A DNA stretch of 64,000 nucleotides from Caballeronia sp. TF1N1 (GTDB lineage Bacteria; Pseudomonadota; Gammaproteobacteria; Burkholderiales; Burkholderiaceae), in the NCBI RefSeq assembly GCF_022878925.1, contig NZ_CP084627.1:992001-1056000 (forward strand), written 5' to 3'. Positions within the stretch are counted from its first letter, which is position 1. Each line of letters opens with the position of its first letter. A program made the translations under genes and the position numbers. Positions 26,350-35,150 of this stretch are shown here, in pieces. Under the pieces are notes generated by a model, which saw nothing but the letters and a program-made list of their open reading frames with translations, was not told the DNA's origin and searched no databases.

Positions 26350-26739
26350 TCAGATGATGGGCACGAGCAATAACACGATACCCACGATGGAAATGAGCCA
26401 CACCAGCGAGCGCACGAACGGCACACCGCCCGCATAAAGCGGCACGTAGCACAGGCGCGCGACGAAATACATGAGCGCGCCATAGTGCGTAAGCGCATTT
26501 TCGCGCCCGGCGACATGCACGATCAGCACCGCGACAGCGAAGATCGGCAAGGTCTCGAAAAGGTTCGATTGCGCTCGCATCAGACGCCCGGTGAGCTTGC
26601 GCGGCGGCGGCGCCGGGCCGTCGCGCGGACCGGCGTTGTATCTGAGGCCCGTCTCCTTGTTGCGCAAGAACGCGGGCAGCAGCACTTGCACGAGAGCGAG
26701 GATGAGCGTCCAGGCCAGCATCGTCAGTTCGAAACTCAT
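26350..26739 (-). CDS. MAPEG-family membrane protein
   Basis: 129 residues with four predicted transmembrane helices (about 4-24, 58-76, 82-100 and 105-126). The MAPEG fingerprint 'KLTGRLMRAQSNLFETLPIF' matches the conserved RAxxNxxE motif of microsomal glutathione transferase-like proteins. The family includes glutathione-dependent enzymes in eukaryotes; most bacterial members are uncharacterised. It is the upstream gene of a probable two-gene unit with the esterase. Confidence 0.88.
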   Translation of the reverse strand: MSFELTMLAWTLILALVQVLLPAFLRNKETGLRYNAGPRDGPAPPPRKLTGRLMRAQSNLFETLPIFAVAVLIVHVAGRENALTHYGALMYFVARLCYVPLYAGGVPFVRSLVWLISIVGIVLLLVPII

Positions 26740-26871
26740 GGCGTCTCCAATCGGTTTGTTGGCGATGCAAGCGACGGTCCATCATGCCATCGGGCCGTGC
26801 GAACGTGTACGCTTGTTGGCATTCCTTCGACTTACGCTCGTTCTCACGCTTACGCTTGCGGCGAAACTCCC

Positions 26872-27279
26872 ATGCACACGCTTACCCTGCGTCTTTCTCC
26901 CGGCGATGACCTGCGCCTCGCGCTCGATCTCGCAGTTCGCTCGCAAAAAAGCGCGCAAGAAGCGGGCGCGGCGTTCGTCCTGCAAGGCATTGGCAGCTTG
27001 AGCGTGGCTGCCTTGCGCTATGCCGGGCGCGACGAGGCAACCGTTCTGCGCGGCGACCTCGAAATCTTGACGCTGGCGGGATCGCTATCGGCGGATGGGC
27101 CGCATCTGCACATGAGCATCTCCGATGCCGATGGCCGCGTCTTCGGCGGCCACGTCACGGCGGGATGCATCGTGCGCACGACGGCGGAAGTGCTGATCGC
27201 AAAGTTGCCGGACGAACGCTACACGCGTGAGCACGATCCCGCGACAGGTTTCGCGGAACTCGTCATCCGGCGTACATAG
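26872..27279 (+). CDS. PPC/DUF296-domain protein
   Basis: 135 residues from ATG 26872. It is almost entirely a PPC (DUF296) domain: 'LRLSPGDDLRLALDLAVR', 'AAFVLQGIGSLSVAALRYAG', 'EILTLAGSLSADGPHLHMSI', 'GRVFGGHVTAGCIV'. The domain forms trimers; in plants it accompanies AT-hook motifs, but no AT hook is present here. Bacterial single-domain versions may bind DNA or a metal or ligand through the conserved GPHLH histidines. The function is unknown. Confidence 0.88.
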   Translation: MHTLTLRLSPGDDLRLALDLAVRSQKSAQEAGAAFVLQGIGSLSVAALRYAGRDEATVLRGDLEILTLAGSLSADGPHLHMSISDADGRVFGGHVTAGCIVRTTAEVLIAKLPDERYTREHDPATGFAELVIRRT

Positions 27280-27321
27280 CTTCCTGAGTTGCAGCAGCAC
27301 GAAGCGCTCCAAGAGCGTCGA

Positions 27322-28164
27322 TCAGGCGGATGCGACTGTTGCCGGTTCGGCGGCGGCGCTATCCAGCGCGAGATCGTGACGCGCGATCAGCTCGAAGCGC
27401 TCGCTCGTTTCCACATAGTCCCAGCGCTCGACGGTCGTGCTGCGCGTACCCGAAGACCCGTCGTAGCGAATCACGTTCACCGAATTGTCGATGGTCCCGC
27501 GCGTGCGCCGGGACAGCGCCGTGCCCGCCTGCACCGCCCACAGCTTGCGCGGCAGGCCGGCGAAGGTATCGTGCAGCGGCAACACGTAGGGCAGATGAAT
27601 ATGGCCGCCGAGAATGAGATCGGCGCCCGCGCGCGCCCAGCGCTGCACGGCGCGCTCGTGTCCATGCAGAAGGTTGGCCTCGTCTTTCGCGCGCGTGACC
27701 GCAACCGGCTGATGCGTGACCACCACGCGCAATTGCTTCGCGCTTGCCGCTTCGAGCCGCGCGGAAACGCGTTTGACCTGTTGCATCGAAATTTCGCCGT
27801 CCTTGTGTCGGAACGGACGCGTGGTGTTCACGCCGAGCACGAGCAGCGTGTCCGATTCGAACGACGGCTCGAGCTCCGCGCCGAACACGCGCTGATGATT
27901 CGCATACGGACGAAAAAGCCGCGCGAGCGGATTGAAGAGCGGAATGTCGTGATTGCCGGGAATGACGAGCCGGGGCCGCGCGCCGAGGGCATCGAAGAAG
28001 GCGCCCGCCAGCGCGAACTGATACCGCCGCGCGCGCTGCGTGATGTCGCCCGAGACGACGACGAGATCGGGCGAGATGGCATCGGAGAGCCGCAAGAGCG
28101 CCGCCACCACCGTCGGGCGTTCGGTACCGAAATGCGGATCGGATATTTGCAGCAAAACGTTCAT
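27322..28164 (-). CDS. Calcineurin-like metallophosphoesterase
   Basis: 280 residues from ATG 28164. The two-metal signature is complete: D-x-H ('ISDPHFG'), 'VVSGDITQRA', 'VIPGNHDIP', 'VVVTHQPVA' and 'LGGHIHLPY'. It resembles the CpdA/Icc class III phosphodiesterase family, though length and context do not prove cAMP as substrate. The start overlaps the lipid kinase stop (ATGA), and this lipid-kinase/phosphoesterase pair suggests a shared role in phosphorylated lipid turnover. Confidence 0.9.
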   Translation of the reverse strand: MNVLLQISDPHFGTERPTVVAALLRLSDAISPDLVVVSGDITQRARRYQFALAGAFFDALGARPRLVIPGNHDIPLFNPLARLFRPYANHQRVFGAELEPSFESDTLLVLGVNTTRPFRHKDGEISMQQVKRVSARLEAASAKQLRVVVTHQPVAVTRAKDEANLLHGHERAVQRWARAGADLILGGHIHLPYVLPLHDTFAGLPRKLWAVQAGTALSRRTRGTIDNSVNVIRYDGSSGTRSTTVERWDYVETSERFELIARHDLALDSAAAEPATVASA

Positions 28165-29171
28165 GAGCGATTGGCTTCGGCCACGGCCGGCTCGGGTTTG
28201 AGCAGCAGCAATGGCTTGTCGGAAACGCGGAATTCCAGCGGCATCTGCAGCCACGCCACTTCGCCATCGGTTGCGATCTTCACTCGACGGCGTCGTCCGG
28301 ACGGATGCGTCACCGTAATGCGCTCGAATGTGAAACTCGTCACGTGATCGGAGTCGGATAGCCGCCCTGCCGCGCCGCGCAAGGACAGGAACAGATGTGC
28401 GAGCCGCCCGACCGGACGCGGCGCAATGGCGACGAGCAAGCCATGTTCCAGTGCGCCGGCTTCGGCCATGCCGATCTGTTCGAGTTGCAGCCGGTTGTTG
28501 CCGACGAAGAGCGTGGATGAACGGATGTCGCGCACTTGCCCTTCGTGCTCGATATGCAGCCGCAAATGCCGATGCCGCCGCAATAGCGTGTTGAGCGCGG
28601 ACCACAGCGCGACCAAACGGCTGCGGCCAAATTGCTGCTTGTAGGTTTCGCGATCTTCCAGCAGCTTGGGATAAAGACCGAGACTCGCATTGACGATGAA
28701 CATCTGGCCGTTCACGTAGCCCACCTGCGCGGGAAATACGCGCGCTTCGAGCAACAGGCGGGTGGAGAGCTCGAGATCGGCGGGAATACCGTGATCGCGA
28801 CTGAAGTAATTGAACGTGCCGCGCGGCAGCACCGCGAATGGCACGCCGCGCGTAAGCGCCGCTTCGGCCACGGCGCATAGCGTGCCGTCGCCACCGGCAC
28901 CGACCAGCACGCCGCCTTGATCGAACGCCAGTTGTGCCGCCTCGCGCGCGGCGGCGGGCAGACGGCCGGGGTCATCGACGACGCACATTTCGAAGCGCCG
29001 GCCCGCCGCGCCAAGTTCGCGGTCCAGCACGGCGCGAGTTTCATCGGCCTGCTTGCGGCCCGATCCCGCGTTCATCACGATAAAAAACGGCGCGTGCGGC
29101 GCAAGTGTCTGCCCTTGTTCCGCGCCTCGAGCAGGTTCGGCGGGTATGACGGGTGTGGCGGTCGGGGTCAT
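28161..29171 (-). CDS. Diacylglycerol-kinase-family lipid kinase (YegS/DgkB type)
   Basis: 336 residues from ATG 29171, chosen because AGGAG lies 8 bases upstream; other in-frame starts further up lack one. The DAGK catalytic domain shows 'FFIVMNAGSGRKQADE', the nucleotide-binding 'GVLVGAGGDGTLCAVAEA' and 'PFAVLPRGTFNYFSRDHGI'. The C-terminal beta-sandwich contains 'STLFVGNNRLQLEQIGMAEA' and 'VKIATDGEVAWLQ'. It phosphorylates a lipid hydroxyl at the inner face of the membrane. It is translationally coupled to the following phosphoesterase. Confidence 0.92.
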   Translation of the reverse strand: MTPTATPVIPAEPARGAEQGQTLAPHAPFFIVMNAGSGRKQADETRAVLDRELGAAGRRFEMCVVDDPGRLPAAAREAAQLAFDQGGVLVGAGGDGTLCAVAEAALTRGVPFAVLPRGTFNYFSRDHGIPADLELSTRLLLEARVFPAQVGYVNGQMFIVNASLGLYPKLLEDRETYKQQFGRSRLVALWSALNTLLRRHRHLRLHIEHEGQVRDIRSSTLFVGNNRLQLEQIGMAEAGALEHGLLVAIAPRPVGRLAHLFLSLRGAAGRLSDSDHVTSFTFERITVTHPSGRRRRVKIATDGEVAWLQMPLEFRVSDKPLLLLKPEPAVAEANRS

Positions 29172-29361
29172 CGGCAGCGCTCCTGGCATCGTGCGATTCG
29201 TCCCGCCTGGCCGCCGACGTGCCGTGGAAGCGCGCTTAAGACGCCACGTCCCGCCGACACGCACGCAACGAAGCCCGGCGAGTATCTGCCGAATCATAAC
29301 AAAATGCTTACAGCTGTATGACGAGACGCACGCGCAAGCGTGCGCCATCGCTCAAGGCAGA

Positions 29362-29805
29362 TCAGGTGTGTTCGCCGCCGCGAATGTAGTACTCGAGCTG
29401 CTGAATGGTGAACTGCTGCTCGGAGATGATGTTCTTCACCAAGTCCCCGATGGAAATCATGCCGGTCAGCTTGCCGTCTTCGATCACCGGCAAATGGCGC
29501 ATGCGCTTTTCCGTCATGAGCGCCATGCAGTCGTCCGTGGTCTGGTCGGGGCGGACGTAACGCACGTGCGAGGTCATGATGTCGCGCACCGGCGTCTGCT
29601 TGGACGAACGGTCCATCAGCACGACCTTGCGCGCATAGTCGCGCTCGGTCACGATCCCGACGATCTCCTCGTTCTCCGTGACGATCACCGCGCCGATATG
29701 GCGGTCGGCCATCAATCTGATTGCATCGTAGACCGATGCAGTTGCCGCGATCGTGATGACCGTCTGATCGGGTTTGGAACTGAGTACCTGTGCGACTGTT
29801 GCCAT
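29362..29805 (-). CDS. Tandem CBS-domain protein
   Basis: 147 residues from ATG 29805 with a GGAGG Shine-Dalgarno; the longer frame adds a basic extension without a ribosome site. It contains only a CBS pair (about 1-65 and 75-135): 'VYDAIRLMADRHIGAVIVTE', 'IVGIVTERDYARKVVL', 'VRDIMTSHVRYVRPDQT' and 'RHLPVIEDGKLTGMISIGDL'. Such stand-alone CBS pairs bind adenine nucleotides and act as energy sensors. The partner protein is unknown. Confidence 0.92.
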   Translation of the reverse strand: MATVAQVLSSKPDQTVITIAATASVYDAIRLMADRHIGAVIVTENEEIVGIVTERDYARKVVLMDRSSKQTPVRDIMTSHVRYVRPDQTTDDCMALMTEKRMRHLPVIEDGKLTGMISIGDLVKNIISEQQFTIQQLEYYIRGGEHT

Positions 29806-30145
29806 CGAGCGCCTCCGTCTGGCTTCGCGCGGCTCACCGGCCGATGAACACGCGCTTTTGTTGTGCGGAACCGATGTTGCGCGTAACGGGCGAGGCAGTT
29901 CGTCGTGCGACATGTAGCGCGGGCTTAAAAGTGACCGGCTGCATCGGCGAAAGTCCGACCGTGGAAAAAGTATAGATCAACCCCGGCTCGCGGATATGCG
30001 CCCGTCCGCTCGCATGTTTGTGCAAGCCCGCTGGACTTGCGTTTGCGCGCGCAAGGCGCGTCGCCTTCAGTTTTGTCGATTCGTGCCGCTAATCAGACAC
30101 GCGCGCCGCGATGCGCGCATCAAGCGGCGCAATGAGGCGCCGCTC

Positions 30146-31120
30146 ATGGAGATGACAAAGGTGAGCAGTTCACAACAGGATATCGAGCAGCGCGTGCGGC
30201 TCGCGGGCAGCAACATGTTCGAGCTGCTTCTGTTCAGGCTCGGCGAGGCGCCGGGTTCGGAACAGCGCGAGCTCTACGGCATCAACGTGTTCAAGGTGCG
30301 CGAGATTCTCGCGATGCCGACGATCACCGCCGTCGCGGGATCGAGCGCGGAAATTCTCGGCGTCGCCGACATTCGCGGGCAGATCATTCCCGTGATCGAT
30401 CTGGCGCGCATCACCGGATGCCGGCCGAAAAACGGTCCGAAGATCCTGCTCGTCACCGAGTTCGCGCGTACCACGCAGGGCTTCGCGGTCGAGGAAGTCG
30501 ATGACATCGTGCGGCTGGAGTGGAATCAGGTGCTGTCGGCGGAATCGCATTCGGGCGGCAGCACGGTAACGAGCTTCGCGCGGCTGGACGGCAACGTCGA
30601 CGGATCGCGTCTTGCGCAAGTGCTGGATGTCGAGCGCATCGTGCGGGAAGTGCTGCCGGGGCAGGAATCGGATATCACCGAGGAAAGCACGGGCCGCCTG
30701 CGGCTCAAGCCCGGCGCGCGCGTGCTCGCCGCGGACGACTCGGGCGTGGCGCGCTCGCTCATCGGACAGAGCCTCACCGCGATGGGCGTGCCCTTCGTCA
30801 TGACCAAGACCGGTCAGGAAGCGTGGGACGTGCTGGAATCGGCGCTCAGAAAGGCGCAGAAGGACGGCACGGAAGTGTCGGATCAGATCGCGCTCGTGCT
30901 GACGGACCTGGAAATGCCGGAGATGGACGGCTTCACGCTCACGCGACGGATCAAGGCGGAATCCGGTTTGCAGCATATTCCGGTGGTGATCCACTCGTCG
31001 CTTTCGGGTTCCGCGAACGAGCAGCACGTTCGCAAAGTCGGAGCGAATGCGTATGTGTCGAAGTTCGAGGCTTCCGAACTCGCAACCGTCATGCGCGGCG
31101 CATTGGCCAACGCGGCCTGA
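30146..31120 (+). CDS. cheV: Chemotaxis coupling protein CheV
   Basis: 324 residues from ATG 30146 (a second ATG follows two codons later). The N-terminal CheW-like domain (about 20-165) has 'MFELLLFRLGE', 'YGINVFKVREIL' and 'GVADIRGQIIPVIDLARIT'. The C-terminal receiver has 'VLAADDSGVARSLIGQSL', Asp in 'ALVLTDLEMPEMDGF' and Lys in 'AYVSKFEASEL'. CheV couples chemoreceptors to CheA and adapts through phosphorylation. It is not next to other che or fla genes, and has its own terminator. Confidence 0.95.
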   Translation: MEMTKVSSSQQDIEQRVRLAGSNMFELLLFRLGEAPGSEQRELYGINVFKVREILAMPTITAVAGSSAEILGVADIRGQIIPVIDLARITGCRPKNGPKILLVTEFARTTQGFAVEEVDDIVRLEWNQVLSAESHSGGSTVTSFARLDGNVDGSRLAQVLDVERIVREVLPGQESDITEESTGRLRLKPGARVLAADDSGVARSLIGQSLTAMGVPFVMTKTGQEAWDVLESALRKAQKDGTEVSDQIALVLTDLEMPEMDGFTLTRRIKAESGLQHIPVVIHSSLSGSANEQHVRKVGANAYVSKFEASELATVMRGALANAA

Positions 31121-31142
31121 AAACCGAGCGATCAAACGAAAT

Positions 31143-31196
31143 CGGCGCCCGAGATAACAGACCTTGTGAGTCTGTTTCTCCGGGCGCCGTTTTCTT
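31143..31196 (+). terminator. Rho-independent terminator of cheV
   Basis: CGGCGCCCG (31143-31151) pairs with CGGGCGCCG (31181-31189), with an inner CAGAC/GTCTG stem, followed by TTTTCTTT. It lies 22 bases past the cheV stop. The opposite strand lacks a U run, so it serves the rightward transcript. Confidence 0.9.
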
Positions 31197-31256
31197 TGCT
31201 TATTGCGTACTGGTCAGTCCGTTTAGCCGAACCATAATCCGGCCGGACTGCTTCGA

Positions 31257-31535
31257 TCAGTGACCGAAGAAAACCGAGTTTGCGTTGTTGTCGCCGTTGG
31301 CTTGCGCACGGTTGCCCGATTGAGCCAGCGAGTCACGCGAACCGCCGAAAGCGCGATTGTCGCCATGAGCCGCTTCTTCAGCAGCAATGGTTTGTGCGCT
31401 CGGGCCTTGTTGCGAGCTCGGCGCGCCGACTGCCGGACGGTAGAACGGAGCCGGGCCGTAGCCGCTTGCAAATGCGGGTGCTGCGAGCGTGGCGGAAGCG
31501 GCGATCAAAAGCGTAGCGATAAGATTGCGTTTCAT
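31257..31535 (-). CDS. Small secreted protein of unknown function
   Basis: 92 residues from ATG 31535 with Shine-Dalgarno GGAGC; the upstream extension is unlikely. A classical Sec signal peptide, MKRNLIATLLIAASATLAAP with cleavage after AFA-S, is followed by about 70 residues rich in Gly, Ala, Asn and Gln ('SAQTIAAEEAAHGDNRAFGG', 'NRAQANGDNNANSVFFGH'). No Cys and no recognised domain. It is probably a periplasmic, intrinsically disordered protein of the small Burkholderiales secreted group. Confidence 0.75.
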   Translation of the reverse strand: MKRNLIATLLIAASATLAAPAFASGYGPAPFYRPAVGAPSSQQGPSAQTIAAEEAAHGDNRAFGGSRDSLAQSGNRAQANGDNNANSVFFGH

Positions 31536-31857
31536 GGTGAGCTCCAAAGACGGTTGACGTTCAATCAGAAAGCGCCGCAGCGGTCTTGCGAGAAACTGTC
31601 TGCTACGTCGATGAAATGCAGTGTATACCCCTACTATCGTTTTTTTATCTCGATATCTTTCAACACACTTTTCACGCTGAACCAACAATCGCTGGCAGCA
31701 CGATTGTGCTTAAGTTCTGAGTAGCCTTTTCGGATAAGGGTTTGCGGACGATGCAGTCCGGCAGCGGCGCGAGCTTTGTTTAGCGGGGGCAAAACGATCA
31801 TTTATCGCACGAGCGTGCAATAAGCGGGTAACTCGGGCTGATTTCCGGCGTTATCTC
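31536..31857. other. Intergenic region, promoter side of the small secreted protein
   Basis: No gene is supported. The segment 31610-31690 is markedly AT-rich, with a run of seven T, and probably contains the leftward promoter of the secreted-protein gene. I see no terminator for the receiver gene that ends at 31858. Confidence 0.45.
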
Positions 31858-32313
31858 TCAATGCACCTGCACGAGCTTTTCGATGAGCCGCACGAGCGCG
31901 GCCGGCGAACTGCCCTTTTGGCAATAACCGTCGAAACCGGCGTGAAGCCCTTGCGTCCTGACGAGTTCTTCACCGAGCGCGGTAAACGCAATGATCCCGG
32001 CGTCGCGCGTCTGAGCCACGCGGCGCAAGACACGGGCGGTGGCGAAACCGTCGTGCTCGGGCATGGTGATATCGAGAATGACGATGTGCGGGCTCCAACG
32101 ATCCACCGCGTGCAGCGCCTCCAGGCCGCCGAGCGCGACGCGCGTGTCGAAGCCATCGGCGAGAAAGGCGGCGGAGAGTGCCTCGGCGCTCGTGGCGTTG
32201 TCATCCACGATAAGAATGCGCCATTGCTTATGGTCGACGTCGACGCTGCGGTTGGTCCACAGCGAACACGGTTGAGAAGACGAGGTCAGCGAAGTCAGCG
32301 AAGTCAGAGGCAT
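31858..32313 (-). CDS. Stand-alone receiver-domain protein
   Basis: 151 residues. After an N-terminal Ser/Thr/Leu-rich stretch (PLTSLTSLTS) comes a single receiver domain: 'WRILIVDDNATSAEAL', Asp in 'HIVILDITMPEHDGF', Thr in 'IIAFTALGEEL', and the conserved Lys in 'GYCQKGSSPAALV'. No output domain, so it is a CheY-like phospho-carrier or relay protein. The exact start is unsure: the first 30 residues include a tandem 9-bp repeat and could be partly untranslated, with other starts possible inside. Confidence 0.83.
   Translation of the reverse strand: MPLTSLTSLTSSSQPCSLWTNRSVDVDHKQWRILIVDDNATSAEALSAAFLADGFDTRVALGGLEALHAVDRWSPHIVILDITMPEHDGFATARVLRRVAQTRDAGIIAFTALGEELVRTQGLHAGFDGYCQKGSSPAALVRLIEKLVQVH
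32285..32307. repeat. Tandem 9-bp repeat in the receiver gene 5' end
   Basis: GTCAGCGAA occurs twice in tandem and a third partial copy follows, encoding the repeated S-L-T of the receiver protein's N terminus. Being a multiple of three, copy-number changes would lengthen or shorten the protein without a frameshift. Confidence 0.6.
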
Positions 32314-32395
32314 GGCAATCCGGCAAATTCATTTTGCCGAACAGCCAGCAGGTTTCGGACCAGAGACGCGCGCCGCCGCTTCTCGGCGTGCGCGG

Positions 32396-32719
32396 TCAGT
32401 CTTTTTTGCTTTTGCGACGCTTGCCCGCGACCACTTCTTCGCGGTCACGCAGGCGCGCGTTTGCTTCCACGAGCGATGCGGCGTCGTGCTGACGCAAGGC
32501 CAGATCGAGTTCGCCGAGCGCCGCGAAAACCGCGTCCCGCTCCGCTTCTTCGTTTTCCGCCACGCGCCGGGCTTCCTTGTCGATCCGCTTGAAAAGCTTG
32601 CCGCCAAAGCGCGTATCCACCGCGCCTTCGCGCACGAGAACAGCGATCACCGAAGCCAGCCGGACCACGCCTGCTGCCGTGGTTTGCGTATCGCCATCCA
32701 GTTCATCACGGTCGTCCAC
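32396..32719 (-). CDS. Conserved small charged protein, function unknown
   Basis: 107 residues from GTG 32719, selected because GGGGAGAGG sits upstream; the longer ATG frame (to 32938) covers a low-quality segment. The protein is strongly helical and charged: 'AAGVVRLASVIAVLVREGAV', 'FKRIDKEARRVAENEEAERD', 'ALGELDLALRQHD', ending in a basic KRRKSKKD tail. No membrane segment or recognised domain. Coiled-coil propensity is high in the middle. Confidence 0.65.
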   Translation of the reverse strand: MDDRDELDGDTQTTAAGVVRLASVIAVLVREGAVDTRFGGKLFKRIDKEARRVAENEEAERDAVFAALGELDLALRQHDAASLVEANARLRDREEVVAGKRRKSKKD

Positions 32720-32966
32720 TCTTGCCTCTCCCCGGTTTGGGCAAATGATTCGCGTCGATATCGTCCGATGCGAGGGCGCGCCGCGCCCTTCTTGCGTTGC
32801 GCCATGATACGCCCGCTTTGTGACAGCCATATTTGCACGGGTATGAAGAACCTGGCTCGCGCGCCCCATTCGACAGACGCGCGAGCAATGGCACACTAAC
32901 GCCTGCCGCCCTGTCACGCCAGTCGATATCGATGACACCGTTTAGCCACTGCCACCGACCGCCCGC

Positions 32967-33989
32967 ATGAATCCCGCTACCCTGCATAGACCGTCCTACG
33001 GCTCCGACTTCTCCGGCCTCGTCTGCGGCTTCCGGTTTCATCTCGACCAGCCGGGCGTTGCCATCGACGCCGACACCGCGAGCGCCTGGCTCGCCCGCGA
33101 CGATATGTCGAAGGAATTCATCTGGCTGCACTTCGATCTCGCCAATAGCGCGTGCGAACGCTGGATGCGCACGCGGCTAGGCCTTCCCGACACATTCTTC
33201 GAGACGCTCAGCGAAGGCTCGCACTCGACGCGCATCGAGCATAAGGAAGGCGCGCTGTTCGCCGTCATCAACGATGTGATCTTCAACTTCGAACTGACGC
33301 CGTCCGAGATCGCCACCTTGTGGGCGTATACGCATCACAAGATTCTCGTCACCGCGCGCATGAAGCCGCTGCGTTCCGTGGACTCCCTGCGCGAATCGGT
33401 GCGACGTGGCGAGCTGTTTCGTTCGCCCGCGGAATTACTCGCGCATCTGCTGCGCGATCAGGCGGAATTGCTCGTGCAGATCGTGCGGCGCACGAGCGTG
33501 GAAGTGGACGGCATAGAAGACCGCTTCCTGTCGCTGCATTCGCCCACGAGCCGTTCGGATCTCGGCGCGTTGCGACGCGTGCTCGTCAGGCTGCAACGCC
33601 TGCTCGCGCCGGAACCGGGCTCGGTGTTCCGGCTGCTTGCGCGTCCGCCGCGCTGGCTGCACGCGCAGGACATTCAGGAATTGCGCGACGCCACCGAGGA
33701 ATTTTCGCTCGTGCTCAACGATCTCGCGGGACTCGTCGAGCGCATCAAGCTCCTGCAGGAAGAGATCGCGACGCGCATGGACGAGCAGAGCAATCGCACG
33801 CTGTTCACGCTGACGCTCGTGACCGTGCTCGCGTTGCCGATCAATATCGTCGCGGGTTTCTTCGGCATGAACGTGGGCGGCATTCCGCTCGCGGAAAATC
33901 ATCACGGCTTCTGGCTGCTCGTGTTGATCGTCGCGAGCTTTACCGTGCTCGCGGGATGGTGGGCGTTTCGCCGCCGTCGCAACATGTGA
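32967..33989 (+). CDS. zntB: CorA/ZntB-family divalent metal transporter
   Basis: 340 residues. A long cytoplasmic alpha/beta domain (about 1-260, 'FIWLHFDLANSACERWM', 'VINDVIFNFELTPSEIATLW') is followed by two C-terminal helices ('LFTLTLVTVLALPINIVAGF' and 'FWLLVLIVASFTVLAGWWAF'). Between them is the diagnostic pore motif GMN ('FFGMNVGGIPL'). The G-I-P-L loop and overall length fit ZntB (Zn2+) rather than CorA Mg2+ channels, but substrate assignment from sequence is tentative. It converges on the DUF1348 gene with only 13 bases between. Confidence 0.9.
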   Translation: MNPATLHRPSYGSDFSGLVCGFRFHLDQPGVAIDADTASAWLARDDMSKEFIWLHFDLANSACERWMRTRLGLPDTFFETLSEGSHSTRIEHKEGALFAVINDVIFNFELTPSEIATLWAYTHHKILVTARMKPLRSVDSLRESVRRGELFRSPAELLAHLLRDQAELLVQIVRRTSVEVDGIEDRFLSLHSPTSRSDLGALRRVLVRLQRLLAPEPGSVFRLLARPPRWLHAQDIQELRDATEEFSLVLNDLAGLVERIKLLQEEIATRMDEQSNRTLFTLTLVTVLALPINIVAGFFGMNVGGIPLAENHHGFWLLVLIVASFTVLAGWWAFRRRRNM

Positions 33990-34002
33990 GCGTACGCGCG
34001 TG

Positions 34003-34470
34003 TTAAAAGCCGAGATCGCTCAGGCCGGGATGGTCGTCCGGCCGGCGTCCGAGCGGCCAATGATATTTGCGATCCGCTTCCCGAATCGGCAAGTCGTTGA
34101 TCGACGCATGGCGGTGCGTCATGAGACCCGCCTCGTTGAATTCCCAGTTCTCGTTGCCATAACTGCGATGCCAGTGGCCGGAATCGTCGTGCCATTCATA
34201 AGCGAAACGCACGGCAATGCGATTCCCCGCAAACGCCCACAGTTCCTTGATGAGTCGATAGTCCAGCTCGCGATCCCACTTGCGCTGCAGGAACGCTTCC
34301 ACGGCAGCGCGGCCGTCGACGAATTCCGCGCGATTGCGCCAGCGGGTGTCTTGGCTATAAGCCAGTGCGACTTTCTTCGGGTCGCGCGTGTTCCAGCCAT
34401 CTTCGGCGGCACGGACTTTCTGCACGGCGGTTTCGGCTGTGAACGGCGGGAACGGCGGTTTGCTTTCCAT
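34003..34470 (-). CDS. DUF1348/NTF2-like protein
   Basis: 155 residues from ATG 34470, which has AAGGAG at good spacing; a second in-frame ATG nine codons earlier lacks one. The NTF2-like fold is covered by the DUF1348 signature: '[19 protein letters not shown]', '[20 protein letters not shown]', '[17 protein letters not shown]', '[16 protein letters not shown]'. The family is of unknown enzymatic role and often sits beside a TetR regulator, as here, with a shared palindromic operator. Confidence 0.9.
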   Translation of the reverse strand: MESKPPFPPFTAETAVQKVRAAEDGWNTRDPKKVALAYSQDTRWRNRAEFVDGRAAVEAFLQRKWDRELDYRLIKELWAFAGNRIAVRFAYEWHDDSGHWHRSYGNENWEFNEAGLMTHRHASINDLPIREADRKYHWPLGRRPDDHPGLSDLGF

Positions 34471-34513
34471 GGCCAACTCTCCTTTGCGCTCTGACATGTA
34501 GTCGATATAGGGA

Positions 34514-34564
34514 GACAGGTCTGTCTACCTGCGGCCTACTCTAGCGCAGGTAGACGAACCTGTC
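34514..34564. promoter_or_regulatory. Large palindromic operator between DUF1348 and tetR genes
   Basis: A 51-bp dyad: outer arms GACAGGT / ACCTGTC and inner arms GTCTACCTGCG / CGCAGGTAGAC around an 11-base centre. It lies just 13 bases before the tetR start and 43 bases before the DUF1348 start, ideal for TetR autoregulation and repression of the divergent gene. The repeated half-site is (C)AGGTAGAC / GTCTACCT. Confidence 0.82.
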
Positions 34565-34577
34565 TACAATCGATTGC

Positions 34578-35150
34578 ATGAATACGCATACCGAAGTCAC
34601 GGAACTCACGCCCGACGCGCGCATCCTGCAAACGGCTCACGATCTCTTCTATCGCGACGGCATTCGCGCGACCGGCATCGACCGGGTGATTGCGGAATCG
34701 GGCGTCGCGAAGAAAACGTTCTACCGTTATTTTCCGAGCAAGGACGATCTGATCGTCGCGTTCCTGGCGTTCCGTCACGAGAACTGGATGACGTGGTTTC
34801 GCGACGCGCTCGCGCGTCACGGCGGCTCGCTCTCAGCGCTCGTGCCCGCGCTTGCCGAGTGGTTCGGCGGCGACACGTATCGCGGCTGCGCGTTCATCAA
34901 TTCGGTGGTGGAAGTGGGCGGCACGTTGCCGCCGGCCGTGGATATCGCGCGGCGGCACAAGCGGGATATGACCGCGGCAATTCGCGCACTCATGCCGGCA
35001 TCGCGCACAGCCAAGGCCGATGCACAAGCGCTGGCGCTCGCCGTGGATGGCGCGATTGTCGCCGCGCAATTCGCCGACTCCCCCGCCGATGCATTGAAGG
35101 CGCTCGCACGCGTGGTGCGAGCGGTGAAACGCGGAGCGAGCGCGGACTAG
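34578..35150 (+). CDS. TetR-family transcriptional regulator
   Basis: 190 residues. The N-terminal helix-turn-helix reads 'ILQTAHDLFYRDGIRATGID', then 'VIAESGVAKKTFYRYFPSKDDLI', the classic TetR_N pattern. The ligand domain (about 80-185) has 'GGDTYRGCAFINSVVEVGG', typical of the YxAF/LfrR-like subgroup. It is divergent from the DUF1348 gene and faces a large palindrome that is its likely operator. Its TAG stop shares the CTAG with the stop of the converging TolC-like gene. Confidence 0.93.
   Translation: MNTHTEVTELTPDARILQTAHDLFYRDGIRATGIDRVIAESGVAKKTFYRYFPSKDDLIVAFLAFRHENWMTWFRDALARHGGSLSALVPALAEWFGGDTYRGCAFINSVVEVGGTLPPAVDIARRHKRDMTAAIRALMPASRTAKADAQALALAVDGAIVAAQFADSPADALKALARVVRAVKRGASAD

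Noticed and set aside
29328..29344. GCACGC/GCGTGC hairpin after the CBS gene as a terminator
   Set aside because: No U run follows on either strand, so termination cannot be claimed.
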